Shown: positions 28,014 through 38,754 of the stretch, in pieces
Layout of the letters: the number at the start of each line of letters is the position of its first letter
Numbering within the stretch: position 1 is the first letter of the stretch
Assembly: GCA_018699955.1 (NCBI GenBank)
Contig: JABISG010000042.1
Span: 1-62,755, forward strand
Direction: 5' to 3'
DNA length: 62,755 nucleotides
From: Planctomycetaceae bacterium
GTDB taxonomy: Bacteria; Planctomycetota; Planctomycetia; Planctomycetales; Planctomycetaceae
Notes under the pieces: generated by a model
Told to the model about the DNA's origin: nothing
Seen by the model: only the letters and a program-made list of their open reading frames with translations
Database searches by the model: none
Translations under genes and position numbers: made by a program

Positions 28014-29051
28014 TTACGACGCCGCAGCCGAAATTTTTGCCGGCTGTTCGATATCCACTTCGATATCGCGCAGAAACTCGGCTGCTTCTTCGGGCATCAC
28101 GGGGTTGATATAGAATCCGCTTCCCCATTCGAAACCGGCGACTCGGGTGAGCCGGGGGAAAATTTCAATGTGCCAACGATAGTGCGGCAGTTCGGTCGAG
28201 TCGAAGGGGGCGGAATGAAGCACGTAGTTGTACGGCGGGTCATCGAGTGCCGTCTTCAGTTTGCACAGAACCGTCTTCATCACCATGCCTAATTCTTCGA
28301 TTCCCTGCCGCGGTATGTTTTCGTAATGGCTGGAATGTTGTTTGGGCACAATCCAGGTTTCAAAGGGAAAGCGACTGGCGAAGGGGCAGAATACCACAAA
28401 GCCCGGTGTATCCAGCACAATGCGGCTGCCGTTGGCGAGTTCCTGCTGAATCATGTCGTCGTAAATGCAACGACCGCGAAAATTGTAAAACTCCAGCGAA
28501 CCGGACATCTCTTCCCAAACGGTAATGGGAACCACCGAGGAGACGATCAACTGCGAATGACTGTGTTCCAGCGAAGCGCCGGCGGCGGCGCCTTTGTTCT
28601 TGAAAATGAGCCCGTGGACCAACCGCGGATCTCGTTTGAGATCGACCAGCCGGTCTCGGTAGGCCCAGAGCACTTCGCGAATGTTATCGACGCTGAGGTC
28701 GGCCATGTTCGTTTCGCGGTGTGGGCATTCGATGACCACTTCGTGGGCACCGACGCCGTTCATCAGGTCGTACATGCCGTCGCCGCGCTTGTCGATATCT
28801 CCTTCAATCTGCAGTGCCGGAAACTTATTCGCAACGACGCGCACGCGCCACCCCGGACCGTTCGGTTCGGTTCCCGGCTCGCGGTAAGCCAGAATTTCCG
28901 GGGGCGTCGATTCTTCGTTTCCCTCCAGAAACGGATCGAACCGGTCGGTACTCGTTTTGAATTCGTGGGTGAAATCTTCCGGCCGCTTGGCGCGGTCGGG
29001 GGCGATTATCACCCAGCGGCCTACGATGGGGTCCTTACGCAACTCCGGCAT
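28014..29051 (-). CDS. galT: GalT-family hexose-1-phosphate nucleotidyltransferase
   Basis: The start [20 protein letters not shown] is the family N-terminus. The active site is EHSHSQ with H163, H165 (the covalent nucleotide acceptor) and Q167. [18 protein letters not shown] and [11 protein letters not shown] are further family blocks. The Cys-X2-Cys zinc pair near the N-terminus of classical GalT is absent ([11 protein letters not shown]), and the classical Pro between the two His is Ser. Among glycogen genes the role may be making or phosphorolysing ADP- or UDP-glucose rather than galactose metabolism (inference). The gene lies between the two GH57 genes, about 100 bases from each. Confidence 0.9.
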   Translation of the reverse strand: MPELRKDPIVGRWVIIAPDRAKRPEDFTHEFKTSTDRFDPFLEGNEESTPPEILAYREPGTEPNGPGWRVRVVANKFPALQIEGDIDKRGDGMYDLMNGVGAHEVVIECPHRETNMADLSVDNIREVLWAYRDRLVDLKRDPRLVHGLIFKNKGAAAGASLEHSHSQLIVSSVVPITVWEEMSGSLEFYNFRGRCIYDDMIQQELANGSRIVLDTPGFVVFCPFASRFPFETWIVPKQHSSHYENIPRQGIEELGMVMKTVLCKLKTALDDPPYNYVLHSAPFDSTELPHYRWHIEIFPRLTRVAGFEWGSGFYINPVMPEEAAEFLRDIEVDIEQPAKISAAAS

Positions 29052-29154
29052 GCTGTTCTGTCCTGGCTGTCAAGGAATCGGCGTGATTGCCGATTCGCTG
29101 TCTTCATTGTGGTGATCCCGCCGGACGCTGCCGACGGGCTTTGTTAACGTTGTT

Positions 29155-31347
29155 TTATGCTTGCCACATCATGAGTTCAAAATCGGGCGAGGGAACTAAC
29201 AGTTCGAGATTCCCCTCCTGCGGTGCGCGATCGATGCTTTGCTCGTCGGCGATTGCCTCGACGTGCATTTGAATCGGATCGTCGGTGCCAACACGTAAGT
29301 CGGCGAAACAGACGCTCACTTCGAGAATCGCATCGCAAGCCGCCTCGACATCGGCTTTGGCAACCGCGCGGCCTTTTCGGTAAAGCTTTCCACTAACCTG
29401 ACGTTTCCGAAACCCGGTGAGTCGAATTTCCGTGGCAGCAGGTTCGAGGAATCGAATACGAACTTCGTCCAACTGGTCCAGATCGTCGGTCGCGTCTCCC
29501 ATCGTGTCGATGCGAATCATCAGTCGTTCGACATCGAACCCAAAATAGATTTCGCGTAACAGTTGGTCGGTTACGATCGTCATTGTTCCTCGCTCGTTGC
29601 CGCTCTCGTAGTGGCCGGCACAAATCCACTCGAAGTAGCTGTGTCGTCCATCGACTTTCACCGGCAGGAAACCTGTCGGTTGTGAATGTATGGCGCGTTG
29701 CACGGCACTGGTAATTGGCTGGTTCAACGCCGAGGGACAGGCTGCGTCTAACAAGGTATACACATTCTGCAAATGCTTGCGAAACAGTTGGTCGAATAAC
29801 GCATCTTGCGCCGAAGAGTGATCGTCGCCGAACCACCAGAACCAGTCGCTTCCCTCGGCAATATAAAGTTCATCCCAGGCGCTGGCGAGTGCATCGGCCG
29901 GCACTTTCCCTTCGGCCTCTGTTTCCTTCAGAAATTCGCGAGTCTGGTGGAGCAGGTCCCACGCCGTGTTGTCTTCGTGATGTCCGATCCAGATCGCAAA
30001 GTTGTGTGAGATCCAACTGCCCGCGAAAAGATGGCTGATGCGGTCGGTCGCCGGATGTTCCTGCAGATAGTCGATAATGCGCGCCGGCTGAATCGATTTG
30101 TGATCGGCGCAACGGCGATAGAGTTTTCGCAGGAAATCGACGCCGCCGTCCGCAAAGTATTCCCAACAATTCTCACCGTCGAGGATAATCGGCACGAGCG
30201 CGGGCCGGCCGGCATTGTTTGGCTCGACTGCGCGCGCAATTCCTTCGACGCGTCCCAGCAAATCGTTGACCGCATGGTCGGCCGAACTGCGCTGGTAGTG
30301 AAAGCCAATGAGATCGCTGAGCGCATGATCGCGGAAGACGATTTGCAATCGATCTTCGCCATCGGAAATCTGCCACGGACGGAACAGCATTTCTGGATGC
30401 CGCATGTGGCCGTTGCCGTCGCGGGAAATCCAGCCGTTGGTCGATTCCGCCAGAATTTCCTCGTCGGTCGCGATCCATTCAATTCCGGCGTCGGCAATCG
30501 CCGCAATAATCTCTTGCGAAACCGATCCTTCCGACGGCCACATTCCCCGTGGAACGGACCCGAATTGCTCCTTGTGAAACGCAATGGCCCGTTGGATATG
30601 CAGGACGGCATCTTCACGGTATGAGTCGAGATTCTTTGGCAGTGCACACTGCGGCATCGCCTGGCGGGCGCTGCGTTTGTCCCATAGCAGTGGCAAGATG
30701 GGATGGTAGAACGGCGTGGTGGTCAATTCCACCTGCCCGCCTTCCGAAAGCTCACGATGCAGCGGAATGACCTGCCTGACAATGTCGAGTTGTTTGTCGA
30801 GAAACCAGTTTTTCTCGTCTTCGCTCCAGTTGCGGCCCTTTTCGCGAAACGCCTTCAGTTCACTGTCTTGCTCGAAGGCGATTTCGTGCATCCACGTCAG
30901 GTTACTCCAAATCTGCAGATCGCGAATGTCGCGTGTGGAAAACCTGGGAGCCGCTTTATCGACCGCATCAACACCCAGCCCGCGCTTCAAATACAGTTCG
31001 TAATAACGGGAGTGGGGACGAATCATGTTATCGACGCTCGCCATGAAAAAATGGTCGAGCAGATAATGCATGTCGATTTCCGACAGACTGTCGGCCGCCA
31101 TTCGCGACACGTCGAGATGCCGATCGCTGCCATCGTGTTTCGTGTAGCGATCAAGTTGCACCAGCAGGCTGGGAACCAGATTGATCGTACAACGGAACTC
31201 GGGCACCTCTTTAATGTGCATCGCCATCCCGTAGTAATCCTTGGTGCCATGCAGGCGGACCCACGGCATCAGCGTCTGACCGGAGACGTCATCGGGATAA
31301 TACGGTTGATGTTGATGCCAGAAGAAGGCGAGTGATACGGTTTGCAT
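29155..31347 (-). CDS. GH57 alpha-amylase/glucan-active enzyme
   Basis: The start [20 protein letters not shown] is chosen because this is the GH57 opening; the frame is open to 31527 without family sense. The 730-residue product has [13 protein letters not shown], a block of the COG1449 amylase/mannosidase group. [12 protein letters not shown] holds the probable nucleophile Glu, and [12 protein letters not shown] the probable acid/base Asp. A C-terminal beta-domain starts near residue 560 ([15 protein letters not shown]). It likely hydrolyses alpha-1,4-glucans, probably intracellular glycogen or maltodextrins. It lies between glgA (71 bases) and galT (103 bases), all in one direction. Confidence 0.93.
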   Translation of the reverse strand: MQTVSLAFFWHQHQPYYPDDVSGQTLMPWVRLHGTKDYYGMAMHIKEVPEFRCTINLVPSLLVQLDRYTKHDGSDRHLDVSRMAADSLSEIDMHYLLDHFFMASVDNMIRPHSRYYELYLKRGLGVDAVDKAAPRFSTRDIRDLQIWSNLTWMHEIAFEQDSELKAFREKGRNWSEDEKNWFLDKQLDIVRQVIPLHRELSEGGQVELTTTPFYHPILPLLWDKRSARQAMPQCALPKNLDSYREDAVLHIQRAIAFHKEQFGSVPRGMWPSEGSVSQEIIAAIADAGIEWIATDEEILAESTNGWISRDGNGHMRHPEMLFRPWQISDGEDRLQIVFRDHALSDLIGFHYQRSSADHAVNDLLGRVEGIARAVEPNNAGRPALVPIILDGENCWEYFADGGVDFLRKLYRRCADHKSIQPARIIDYLQEHPATDRISHLFAGSWISHNFAIWIGHHEDNTAWDLLHQTREFLKETEAEGKVPADALASAWDELYIAEGSDWFWWFGDDHSSAQDALFDQLFRKHLQNVYTLLDAACPSALNQPITSAVQRAIHSQPTGFLPVKVDGRHSYFEWICAGHYESGNERGTMTIVTDQLLREIYFGFDVERLMIRIDTMGDATDDLDQLDEVRIRFLEPAATEIRLTGFRKRQVSGKLYRKGRAVAKADVEAACDAILEVSVCFADLRVGTDDPIQMHVEAIADEQSIDRAPQEGNLELLVPSPDFELMMWQA

Positions 31348-31418
31348 AGGGCGTTCGCGTCCAGATGGAGTTTGAGAACTCTGTTGAATCGTGTGGGTTG
31401 AATCGTGTGCCGATGAGT

Positions 31419-32921
31419 TTACGAACCGTGAATTTCTGTCGCGCGGCGGTAAACCGCCAAGTATTCCGAGGCGCTGCGTTTCCAGGACCAGTCTTGCTGC
31501 ATTCCGGCTTGTACGAGTTTCATCCACTCGTCGTTGTCGGAAAAGCTGCGAACCGCGCGCTGCATTTGAGAGAGCAGCGCGTCGCTTTCGTAGTTGTCGA
31601 AGCAGAATCCGGTCGCGGTTCCCGCTTCCCGGTTTTCGCCGCTGGCATCGATGACCGAATCTGCCAACCCTCCCACGCGGCGAACGATTGGCACGGTGCC
31701 GTACATCTGACTATACATCTGGTTTAAGCCGCATGGTTCGTAGCGGCTGGGCATCAGGAAGATGTCGGCTCCCGCCTCAATCCGGCGCGCCAACGCATCG
31801 TCGAATCCAATTGTCGTCGCGATCTTTTCCGGGTGCCTTCGGGCCGCGTCGCTTAAGAATTCTTCGTAGCGCGCATCCCCCGTTCCGAGAAACGTCATTT
31901 GCATATCGAGTCCGATCACGCGATCGACGCAATCGACGGTGAGATCGAGACCCTTTTGATCGGTCAGCCGCGAGATCATTCCGAACAGTGGAACGTCTGC
32001 GCGAACCGGTAGGCCTTGCTGTTCCTGCAGGTCGCTTTTACAAGCCCCCTTTGCGCGTTTCAGGGCCCCGAACTCTCCGCTGCGCGGTGGTGCATAATTC
32101 TCGGCGAGCGCCCGATCGGTATTCGGATTCCAGACGTCAGTATCGACACCGTTCAGAATGCCGACGAGCCGGTCGCCCTTTTCCTGCAAGACACCGTGCA
32201 GACCGCAACCGAATTCTTCAGTCTGAATTTCCTGCGAATAAGTCGGACTGACTGTCGTCGCAATATCACAGAACACGATGCCCGTTTTCAGCAGGTTGAT
32301 GTCGCCGTAGTATTCCATTTCTCTGGTGTTGAAGTGCTTCCAATCGATGCCGGTCAAGGCCATGTCCCAATGCCAGAACTGTCCCTGAAAGGCCATGTTG
32401 TGGATGGTGAAGATGGAAGCCGTGTTTTCGAAGCCGGCGATCTGGCCGTACTCCAATTTCAACAACGCGGGTATCAGCCCCGTTTGCCAATCGTTCGCGT
32501 GGACGATATCCGGCCGGATGTCGAGCCGTTGCGCTGCCGCGAGAACGGCGCGGCTGAAGAATACGAATCGTTCGCAGTTGTCGGAAAAGTCCTCGCCATT
32601 CTCCTGATAGAGTTCAGGCCGGTCGAAATAATCGGGCTGATCGATCAACAGCACGTTGACGTCGCTATCGACGAGCGACGACTTTAGAATTCTCCCGGCA
32701 ACGCGCTTCGAGCCGATGGGTATGTCGAGCGTTTCTCCCGTCGGCTCGATGTCGGCGTCCAGACCGCTTTGCTTCTGAATCGACTGGGGATAGTGGGGGA
32801 GGATCAGCCAGACCTCGTGGCCGGCTCGCGCCAACGATTTCGATAAGGCTGTGGCAACGTCCGCCAGACCGCCCGTTTTTGCAAACGGGACCGCCTCCGA
32901 ACTCGCCATGACGATTCTCAT
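31419..32921 (-). CDS. glgA: Glycogen synthase (GT5)
   Basis: GlgA transfers glucose from ADP-glucose to growing alpha-1,4-glucan. [20 protein letters not shown] is the GT5 opening, with the KTGGL nucleotide-sugar motif at residues 15-19. Length, 500 residues, is standard. [33 protein letters not shown], and [20 protein letters not shown] with the E-x7-type C-terminal glutamates are all present. [12 protein letters not shown] precedes the second Rossmann domain. It heads the leftward operon glgA, GH57 amylase, GalT-like, GH57 glucanotransferase. No glgC or glgB is visible nearby. Confidence 0.96.
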   Translation of the reverse strand: MRIVMASSEAVPFAKTGGLADVATALSKSLARAGHEVWLILPHYPQSIQKQSGLDADIEPTGETLDIPIGSKRVAGRILKSSLVDSDVNVLLIDQPDYFDRPELYQENGEDFSDNCERFVFFSRAVLAAAQRLDIRPDIVHANDWQTGLIPALLKLEYGQIAGFENTASIFTIHNMAFQGQFWHWDMALTGIDWKHFNTREMEYYGDINLLKTGIVFCDIATTVSPTYSQEIQTEEFGCGLHGVLQEKGDRLVGILNGVDTDVWNPNTDRALAENYAPPRSGEFGALKRAKGACKSDLQEQQGLPVRADVPLFGMISRLTDQKGLDLTVDCVDRVIGLDMQMTFLGTGDARYEEFLSDAARRHPEKIATTIGFDDALARRIEAGADIFLMPSRYEPCGLNQMYSQMYGTVPIVRRVGGLADSVIDASGENREAGTATGFCFDNYESDALLSQMQRAVRSFSDNDEWMKLVQAGMQQDWSWKRSASEYLAVYRRATEIHGS

Positions 32922-33233
32922 CCGTGCCGCCCTTTCGCCACTCGTTGGCGAATCCCATTTGGTTCCACCACAAGCCGATCGCTGCCCGTTGCCCACCGCA
33001 GGGTGTCAAACGAGGCAATCTATATCCGTGCCGATAAAGTTATCCTAAGTCATCCGATTTGCCAATACGTCACAATCGGAATTATCGGCATCCTCGGTGA
33101 CCGGCTCCAGTCGGGCGCGGGGAAGTTCGGGCGGTTCGGAGGAAGAACCCGCAATCTGGTGGGCCAAGTCGCGTGTTCGCTGAATGCCAACCAGCTGCGA
33201 TGCAACGCATCGCAGCGACAAATGCGGCACCTT
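32922..33233. other. Region between glgA and purN
   Basis: The stretch holds the possible small frame at 33045-33230, annotated separately, and otherwise nothing I recognise. A long plus-strand frame here is antisense to purN and rejected. A promoter for glgA should lie here but no good consensus is seen. Confidence 0.4.
33045..33230 (-). CDS. Possible small protein following purN
   Basis: A GTG at 33230 lies three bases after the purN stop and opens a frame of 61 residues (PHLSLRCVASQLVGIQRTRD, ending DADNSDCDVLANRMT). Tight spacing argues for coupling, but there is no clear ribosome site and no recognised family. Codon quality is acceptable but cannot separate it from chance at this length. 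Listed as uncertain. Confidence 0.3.
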   Translation of the reverse strand: MPHLSLRCVASQLVGIQRTRDLAHQIAGSSSEPPELPRARLEPVTEDADNSDCDVLANRMT

Positions 33234-33884
33234 TCAGCGAACGATCACGCGGTCGCCATCGACCGTCAGTCGCCCGGCGGCAAACAGCCGAATCGCCTCG
33301 GGAAATGCCTCGCACTCGGCACCGAACACGCGGGCTGCCAATTCATCGGCCGTGTCATCCGCTTCCACTGGAACGGTTTGCTGCAGAATGATCGGCCCGT
33401 GATCGTATTGATTGTCGGCGAAATGAATCGTGCAACCGCTGACTTTGACGCCGCGGGCAATCGCCTCGTCGTGGACCCGATGTCCGTACATGCCCTTGCC
33501 GCAAAAAGCGGGAATCAATGCCGGGTGAATGTTCATCACTCGGCAATCAAAGTCGGCGGGGATTTCGAGCAGCGAGAGAAATCCGGCAAATGTCACCAAA
33601 TCGACGTTCGCCTCGCGCAGCACATCGAACACCCGTGAACTGAACTCCGCGACCGTTGCAAACGAGCGGCGGGGAACAACTTCGCAGCGCAGCCCGGCTT
33701 CTTTTGCCCGCGCGATTCCCGCGCAATCGGATCGGCTGGCAATCACGACGGCAACTTCTGCGTTCAGCGTTCCGCGGGCAATCTGCTCGACGAAGTTCAC
33801 CAACGTCGTTCCGCCACCGGAGATGAGGGCACCCAGCCGAATCGGCCTTTCGAGTGGTTCGCTAATGGGACGAAGAGCCGACAT
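33234..33884 (-). CDS. purN: Phosphoribosylglycinamide formyltransferase
   Basis: PurN transfers the formyl group of 10-formyl-tetrahydrofolate to GAR, the third step of purine synthesis. LGALISGGGTTLVNF is the phosphate-binding opening (GSGTNL in Escherichia coli). VMNIHPALIPAFCGKGMYG holds N118 and H120, and DNQYDHGPII the catalytic D161; all three catalytic residues are intact. Length (216 residues) is standard. It follows, by 39 bases on the same strand, the membrane-protein gene at 33924-35609, which is an unexpected partner. Confidence 0.96.
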   Translation of the reverse strand: MSALRPISEPLERPIRLGALISGGGTTLVNFVEQIARGTLNAEVAVVIASRSDCAGIARAKEAGLRCEVVPRRSFATVAEFSSRVFDVLREANVDLVTFAGFLSLLEIPADFDCRVMNIHPALIPAFCGKGMYGHRVHDEAIARGVKVSGCTIHFADNQYDHGPIILQQTVPVEADDTADELAARVFGAECEAFPEAIRLFAAGRLTVDGDRVIVR

Positions 33885-33923
33885 GAGTCCAATATCAATG
33901 AAATAGGGCGGTGGGAACAGTGG

Positions 33924-35609
33924 TCAGGACGTCGAGTTTTCGCCGTCTTCGACCGAAGGTTTTTTCTGCGAACCTTGGCTGCCGTGATCTCGAAAGTGTG
34001 TTTCTTCGACGGTTTCGATCTGATCGAACGACGGCTCGCGCGTTCCTGCCGGTCCTTCAATCTGGTTGAGGTCGTGTATTGTGACCGGCTGCTGATCTGT
34101 TGACAATTGACGTTGAAATTGCCGGTCTTCGCGTTTGATTCTCCACAACACGTAGATCATGCCGACGACGAGGGCAGCGATGAATGGAAGCACGTAGATG
34201 GCCGACAGCAGCTTTCTCTCGGCTGGCTTTGGTTGCCATTCGACCTGATGCGCCAACAACATGGGAACAAACCGCACGGTGTCCTGTGCGTCGTAGACGT
34301 ACATTTTGAAGAAATATCCAGTAACCGAGACCGGCTCGTCCAGCCGTTCGCCCTCTTCGCGTGTTTTGTCCAACAGCTCCTGTGGCAAGGACGTGCAAAT
34401 GGCGACGGTGGGGTGCGCTTGAGAGTCTTCGGTGTAGAACCAGATTTCATAGAGCGTTCCCAAGTTGTATCGAATCTTGTCATCGACGGGCGACTTGATA
34501 ATCTGTCGCACTCGTCCGCGCAATGTCATCAGTTGCCCGTTGTAGGCAACGTGATCGTTGATGACGACATCGGCGTACGTTGGAAACAGCGTCGGTTTTT
34601 CGCGGTATCGGAGGTACATCGCCAACTTGCGTCGTTTCTTTCGGTCCGCATCATCCAACTGTCGCTGATATTCCGCCGGCTCTTCGGGATGACTTTCGAG
34701 ATGTCGTTTCGCGCGAGCGGTTCGCCGTTCGTGCTCACTCTCCGCCTCGATCCGGTAGCGTTCAATTCGCGCCCGCAGGTTTTTCTTGGCCTGCTTCTTC
34801 TGTTCGGCGTAATCGCCGTCGCGGGCATGTTGCAGAACGCGGTAGTACAGATCGCGCTCGGCGTTGAACCATTTCCGTTTCTTGTGGCGCACAATGCCGT
34901 CCCATAACGTCGGATTGATGACCACCTGCCCCGCCTGAATCTTCGGCTGGAACTCCACACGCTCGGCGACAATCAACGGGGCATACGCGGATCGGCCGGT
35001 TTGTTTGTCGTCGTACTCGATCAGCTTCAGAAACCGTCCGACAACCGAAATGTCATCGATAACGCCGCCTGAAGTGGGCCAGTTGTCCGGCAAATTGAGG
35101 AAGCAGACTTCCACCGGACTGGAATCGCCCTCCTCAATATACAGTCGCAGTCGGTGGTAACGGGTGATGTTCCCGTCGTTCGACAGCGCGGGCATTTCGC
35201 CGGCAAGGCGGGTGTAGCCACGAATTTCGATGAGTTTGCCGCGATAGAAGTCGGTCGCGCGCAACACATCTTCGACGAGAAATTCCGAATCGGAACGGTC
35301 GTCTTCGACGAGGAATTCCGAATTGGAACGCTCGGCGAACTCCACCATCTTCTGGCGACGGTCGCGCACCAACCTTCGTGCAGCCGATTTTCGTTCGGCC
35401 AACGGAATCGAGCGGCTTTCACCCAGAAGACGAAAGATTAACTTCTCTTCTTCGTCGGTGTTCACCCGCGTCCGATCTTTGACCACGTCGAACAGCGATG
35501 CGGCCGGTTCGGCGACTTTCGCCTCATCGGCACGCTGAGCACTGCCGGTCGAGGTGACCAGCAATAGCACAATCGCCGCTATGAATTCCACTTGGTTGAA
35601 TCGCAACAT
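33924..35609 (-). CDS. Exported membrane protein with charged central region
   Basis: From MLRFNQVEFIAAIVLLLVTS the 561-residue product has a signal peptide, a large extracytoplasmic part and one membrane helix near the end (LLSAIYVLPFIAALVVGMIYVLW), followed by a hydrophilic tail. Two similar beta-rich units (FYRGKLIEIRGYTRLAGEM with VSVVGRFLK-like sequence, and VAYNGQLMTLRGRVRQI with VSVTGYFFKMY) suggest an internal domain duplication, resembling OB-like folds. A strongly charged coiled region separates them (KKQAKKNLRARIERYRIEAE). It carries an 11-residue tandem duplication. No enzyme motif is seen. Probably planctomycete-specific, function unknown. Confidence 0.75.
   Translation of the reverse strand: MLRFNQVEFIAAIVLLLVTSTGSAQRADEAKVAEPAASLFDVVKDRTRVNTDEEEKLIFRLLGESRSIPLAERKSAARRLVRDRRQKMVEFAERSNSEFLVEDDRSDSEFLVEDVLRATDFYRGKLIEIRGYTRLAGEMPALSNDGNITRYHRLRLYIEEGDSSPVEVCFLNLPDNWPTSGGVIDDISVVGRFLKLIEYDDKQTGRSAYAPLIVAERVEFQPKIQAGQVVINPTLWDGIVRHKKRKWFNAERDLYYRVLQHARDGDYAEQKKQAKKNLRARIERYRIEAESEHERRTARAKRHLESHPEEPAEYQRQLDDADRKKRRKLAMYLRYREKPTLFPTYADVVINDHVAYNGQLMTLRGRVRQIIKSPVDDKIRYNLGTLYEIWFYTEDSQAHPTVAICTSLPQELLDKTREEGERLDEPVSVTGYFFKMYVYDAQDTVRFVPMLLAHQVEWQPKPAERKLLSAIYVLPFIAALVVGMIYVLWRIKREDRQFQRQLSTDQQPVTIHDLNQIEGPAGTREPSFDQIETVEETHFRDHGSQGSQKKPSVEDGENSTS
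35268..35331. repeat. 33-base tandem duplication in coding sequence
   Basis: TCTTCGACGAGAAATTCCGA at about 35269 recurs with two changes 33 bases on at about 35302. It encodes the repeated segment SEFLVED-(D/V) in the protein (SNSEFLVEDDRSDSEFLVED). The period keeps the frame, so the protein gains eleven residues. Confidence 0.85.
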
Positions 35610-35969
35610 ATCAAAACTCAAACAACGCACCGTAAAGCCCACTGGCCGCTGCCCGTGGGATCAAACAACTCTAGAGTTCCCTCCGTCATTCTTCCGCCAA
35701 TTGGCCGCCGTGTCGAGGGAATCTCCGGTGGAATGGGCAAAGAGCAGCGAATCCGGACCGACAAGCGTGATCCGCCGCGATCCGCCGACGTCCAGCCGTT
35801 GGTTCGCCACACCATACGCCGGTTTTCCCCACGTTGACAGAATAGGCCGTTTCCCTATAATTCCCCCGTTACCGAATAGATCACCCGGGTCGGCCGTGCG
35901 GCAGTCTTCTGCCGCCGGTTCGTTTACTCGGATCGTTGCAATCGCTGTCAGCAGAGGGGAAGTGCCATT
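35610..35969. other. Divergent intergenic region
   Basis: It separates the leftward membrane-protein gene from the rightward trxA. It holds the strong promoter at 35834-35861 and a small hairpin at about 35899-35917 (GGCAG/CTGCC). No gene is supported; an antisense frame here is rejected. Confidence 0.5.
35834..35861 (+). promoter_or_regulatory. Sigma-70-type promoter for trxA
   Basis: TTGACA at 35834-35839 and TATAAT at 35856-35861 are both perfect consensus boxes, spaced by 16 bases. Transcription would start near 35868, giving a leader of about 100 bases before trxA. Confidence 0.7.
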
Positions 35970-36299
<330 letters not shown>

Positions 36300-36406
36300 C
36301 GTCAGTTTTCTGACATCCTTAGACATTGCGGCTCCGGCGTTTGTCGTTCTATTCAAACGCCGCGCCGCCATCATCTATTTGCTCGCCCTGGGAAAGGAAT
36401 CCCGTC

Positions 36407-38563
36407 ATGAGCGAGACGAATCACAATCCCGCTTCCAAATCGCACCAAAAGAAGGCGGCTGGCGATCGGATTCCGGCAGGTCCCGGAGTTCCGCTCGGTT
36501 CGTCTCTTGGTAGCGATCACCGTCTCGACGAGCCGCACGGCCCCGCTGCGCCGGAAAACCCCGTTGCGCCAGAAAACAATGCGGAACAACCGGTCGCCCC
36601 ACAACAGCCGGCGACTGAACCTTCACCGCCACCACCCGATGCTCAACCGCTGGGAACGCCGAGCGTTTCGCGGCAGCAGCGCGAACTACTGCTGCAGGCC
36701 AGCCAAATTGCCGAACAACTGCAGGATCAGTCCCGCGATAACGATCGTCGCGAGAACAACCTCAACGAGCAATTGGCCGCCCTCGACCAGGAACGCCGCA
36801 GTCTCCGCCTGCGTGTGCAGGAATTCGAAGATCAGATGCTCGACCGGGAAGAGGCGTTCGATGCTGAACGCGCAGAATTCGCCCACAAGTTTGCCACCTG
36901 CGAAAAGCTGGTGGGTGAGTTAGAACAGCAGCAGAAAGAAATGACGACCGCTCGCGCGGCGCTCGATGTCGAACGCGCACAACTTCGCGAAGAGTTGGGG
37001 CGGGATCTGGAAGTCGAACGCGCCGTACTCAAGCAGGCACAGTCGACCATCGAAGCCGAACGCGAGCAACAACGGCACGAGCTGCAGCAGCACCGCGATG
37101 AATTGGAAGAGCACCGCAGCAAGATGCACGAAAGTGTCCATGCCGAACTCACGAGCGAACGTACTGAGTTCGAGAAAGAACGAACCGAGTGGAGCAATCA
37201 GCGCGACCGGGAAATGGCCGAGCTCGCCCACGAACGCGACATCAACGATGAAGCCCTCACCCGCGCGCAAGAAGAATTGCTGTCCGCGAAACGCGCACAG
37301 GAAGCTGAAATCGAACGTCGTACGGCAGAGCTGGAAGCCAGTCTCGAAGAGATTCGTGAAGAATTCGATGACCAACAGGCACAGAAACAGGCCGATTGGG
37401 ATACCCGTCATGCAGCCGAAAAGGCCGGAATTGAAAGCGAACGCGAGCTGACAGCACAAGCCGTTCATCGCTCTGAAGAGGAGTTGCGCCAGCAGTGCGA
37501 GAATCAACAGCAACAATTCCAGGCAGAGAACGAGGAGTTTCAGCGCGACTGCGAAATCCGACGGCAGCAACTCAAGCAAGAGCGGACCGTCCTGGAAAAC
37601 CGCATGCAGTTTCAGCAGGATCACCTGCACAAAATGGGCCAACAACTCGAAGGATCGCAACGCGACTGGCAGATCGATAAGCAACGAGTACAGACAGAAC
37701 TTGCGCAGCAGATTGAACTGCAACGATTGCGAGCGAACCAGCTCGATCACTACCGGCTCATCCTTGACGAACGCGATCAGTCGTTCGGCCGCGAGCAACA
37801 ACTGCTCGCGCAGTGGCGAAACACGAGCGACGCCGACATTCGCCGGGAGAAGGCGCGTCTTCGACAAGAACAAGACGTGTGGGAGCAGGAACGACGCGCG
37901 CAACAGGCTGAAGTCCAGCGACAACAGGATCTGTTGACGTTGCACGCCGAAAACCTCGAAGCGCGCCGCGATCGGCTCGACCATCTGCGGACGGAGTTGG
38001 AAGAAACGCACCGTCGCACGCTGGAAATGCGAATGTCGATCGAAGAGGCATGGGCACAATTCTCACAAACGGCCGGCGACAACGACGCACGGCAAAGGGT
38101 CGATGCGGCAACCGCCGCGCTCCAGGAACATTACGACCAACTCAGTAAGACGGTCACTGCGCAGCAGCAGGAACTGTTCGACGCGCAAACTGCGTTTCAA
38201 AAACAACGAGACGAATTCCGCGGAGAACGCCACCAACTCACCGAGTGGATCGGCGAACGGGAGAGTGCGTTTAGAAACTGGGAACAACAGTTACGGCAGG
38301 AAGCCGACAAGCTCGACACGTTGTCGGCCGATTGGCGAACGGCCCGAGATAGTTGGCAACAGGAGAAGGTCGCCGCCGAAGGAGTCATTCGCAGTTTGTT
38401 AGCTCAACTGTCTGAGGTCAACGGCGACGCAGACGCACACGATGCCGCGCTGCTCCAACCCGATGCCGATTTTCCTGTCGATATCGAGTCTCCACCGTCG
38501 ACATCACCCGACGACGAAGCGGACGATTCGCAAAGTGTCGATCTCGGCAATCGGCCAATCTGA
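36407..38563 (+). CDS. Long coiled-coil protein
   Basis: The ATG at 36407 is preceded by GGAAAGGAAT. The 718-residue product has a Pro/Ala-rich N-terminus (PAAPENPVAPENNAEQPVAP). Residues ~95-640 are a nearly unbroken alpha-helical region rich in Glu, Gln, Arg and Leu, with heptad patterns (ERAEFAHKFATCEKLVGELE, QQRHELQQHRDELEEHRSKM). This predicts one long coiled coil. The acidic C-terminus (DEADDSQSVDLGNRPI) is disordered. There is no signal or membrane segment. Cytoskeletal or chromosome-scaffold roles are possible, but nothing in the sequence decides. Its stop lies four bases before repeat D copy 2. Confidence 0.8.
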   Translation: MSETNHNPASKSHQKKAAGDRIPAGPGVPLGSSLGSDHRLDEPHGPAAPENPVAPENNAEQPVAPQQPATEPSPPPPDAQPLGTPSVSRQQRELLLQASQIAEQLQDQSRDNDRRENNLNEQLAALDQERRSLRLRVQEFEDQMLDREEAFDAERAEFAHKFATCEKLVGELEQQQKEMTTARAALDVERAQLREELGRDLEVERAVLKQAQSTIEAEREQQRHELQQHRDELEEHRSKMHESVHAELTSERTEFEKERTEWSNQRDREMAELAHERDINDEALTRAQEELLSAKRAQEAEIERRTAELEASLEEIREEFDDQQAQKQADWDTRHAAEKAGIESERELTAQAVHRSEEELRQQCENQQQQFQAENEEFQRDCEIRRQQLKQERTVLENRMQFQQDHLHKMGQQLEGSQRDWQIDKQRVQTELAQQIELQRLRANQLDHYRLILDERDQSFGREQQLLAQWRNTSDADIRREKARLRQEQDVWEQERRAQQAEVQRQQDLLTLHAENLEARRDRLDHLRTELEETHRRTLEMRMSIEEAWAQFSQTAGDNDARQRVDAATAALQEHYDQLSKTVTAQQQELFDAQTAFQKQRDEFRGERHQLTEWIGERESAFRNWEQQLRQEADKLDTLSADWRTARDSWQQEKVAAEGVIRSLLAQLSEVNGDADAHDAALLQPDADFPVDIESPPSTSPDDEADDSQSVDLGNRPI

Positions 38564-38566
38564 GTG

Positions 38567-38597
38567 GTTTGTCGTGACCGCATTTATGCGGTTGGAA
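38567..38597. repeat. Dispersed repeat, family D copy 2
   Basis: TTTGTCGTGACCGCATTTAT and GCGGTTGGAATG match the other D copies with a few changes. It begins four bases after a stop codon, echoing copies 1 and 4, which also lie at gene 3' ends. Confidence 0.7.
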
Positions 38598-38610
38598 TGC
38601 ACCTCAGTAA

Positions 38611-38636
38611 TCGCAACCCGATAAATCGGGTTGCGA
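38611..38636. terminator. Perfect hairpin, terminator- or REP-like
   Basis: TCGCAACCCGA at 38611-38621 pairs perfectly with TCGGGTTGCGA at 38626-38636 around the loop TAAA. It lies directly after repeat D copy 2 and about 48 bases after the coiled-coil gene. There is no T-run on either side. Confidence 0.6.
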
Positions 38637-38754
38637 CAAACCGACAAATGACGCGCGGTCATGCCGCGACGCCGATCCGAGTCGTCTGGTATAATTCGGG
38701 CAGTCAATCTGCCTCGATTCCACTGCCAATTCGCGTTCGGTGACTTCACGACTC

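Noticed and set aside
33003..33638. Plus-strand frame of 211 residues across purN
   Set aside because: It is antisense to the well-supported purN gene, has no family character and runs into the low-sense region before glgA.
36920..38059. Minus-strand frame of 379 residues rich in Leu and Phe
   Set aside because: It mirrors the heptad codons of the coiled-coil gene, so its apparent hydrophobicity is a translation artefact.
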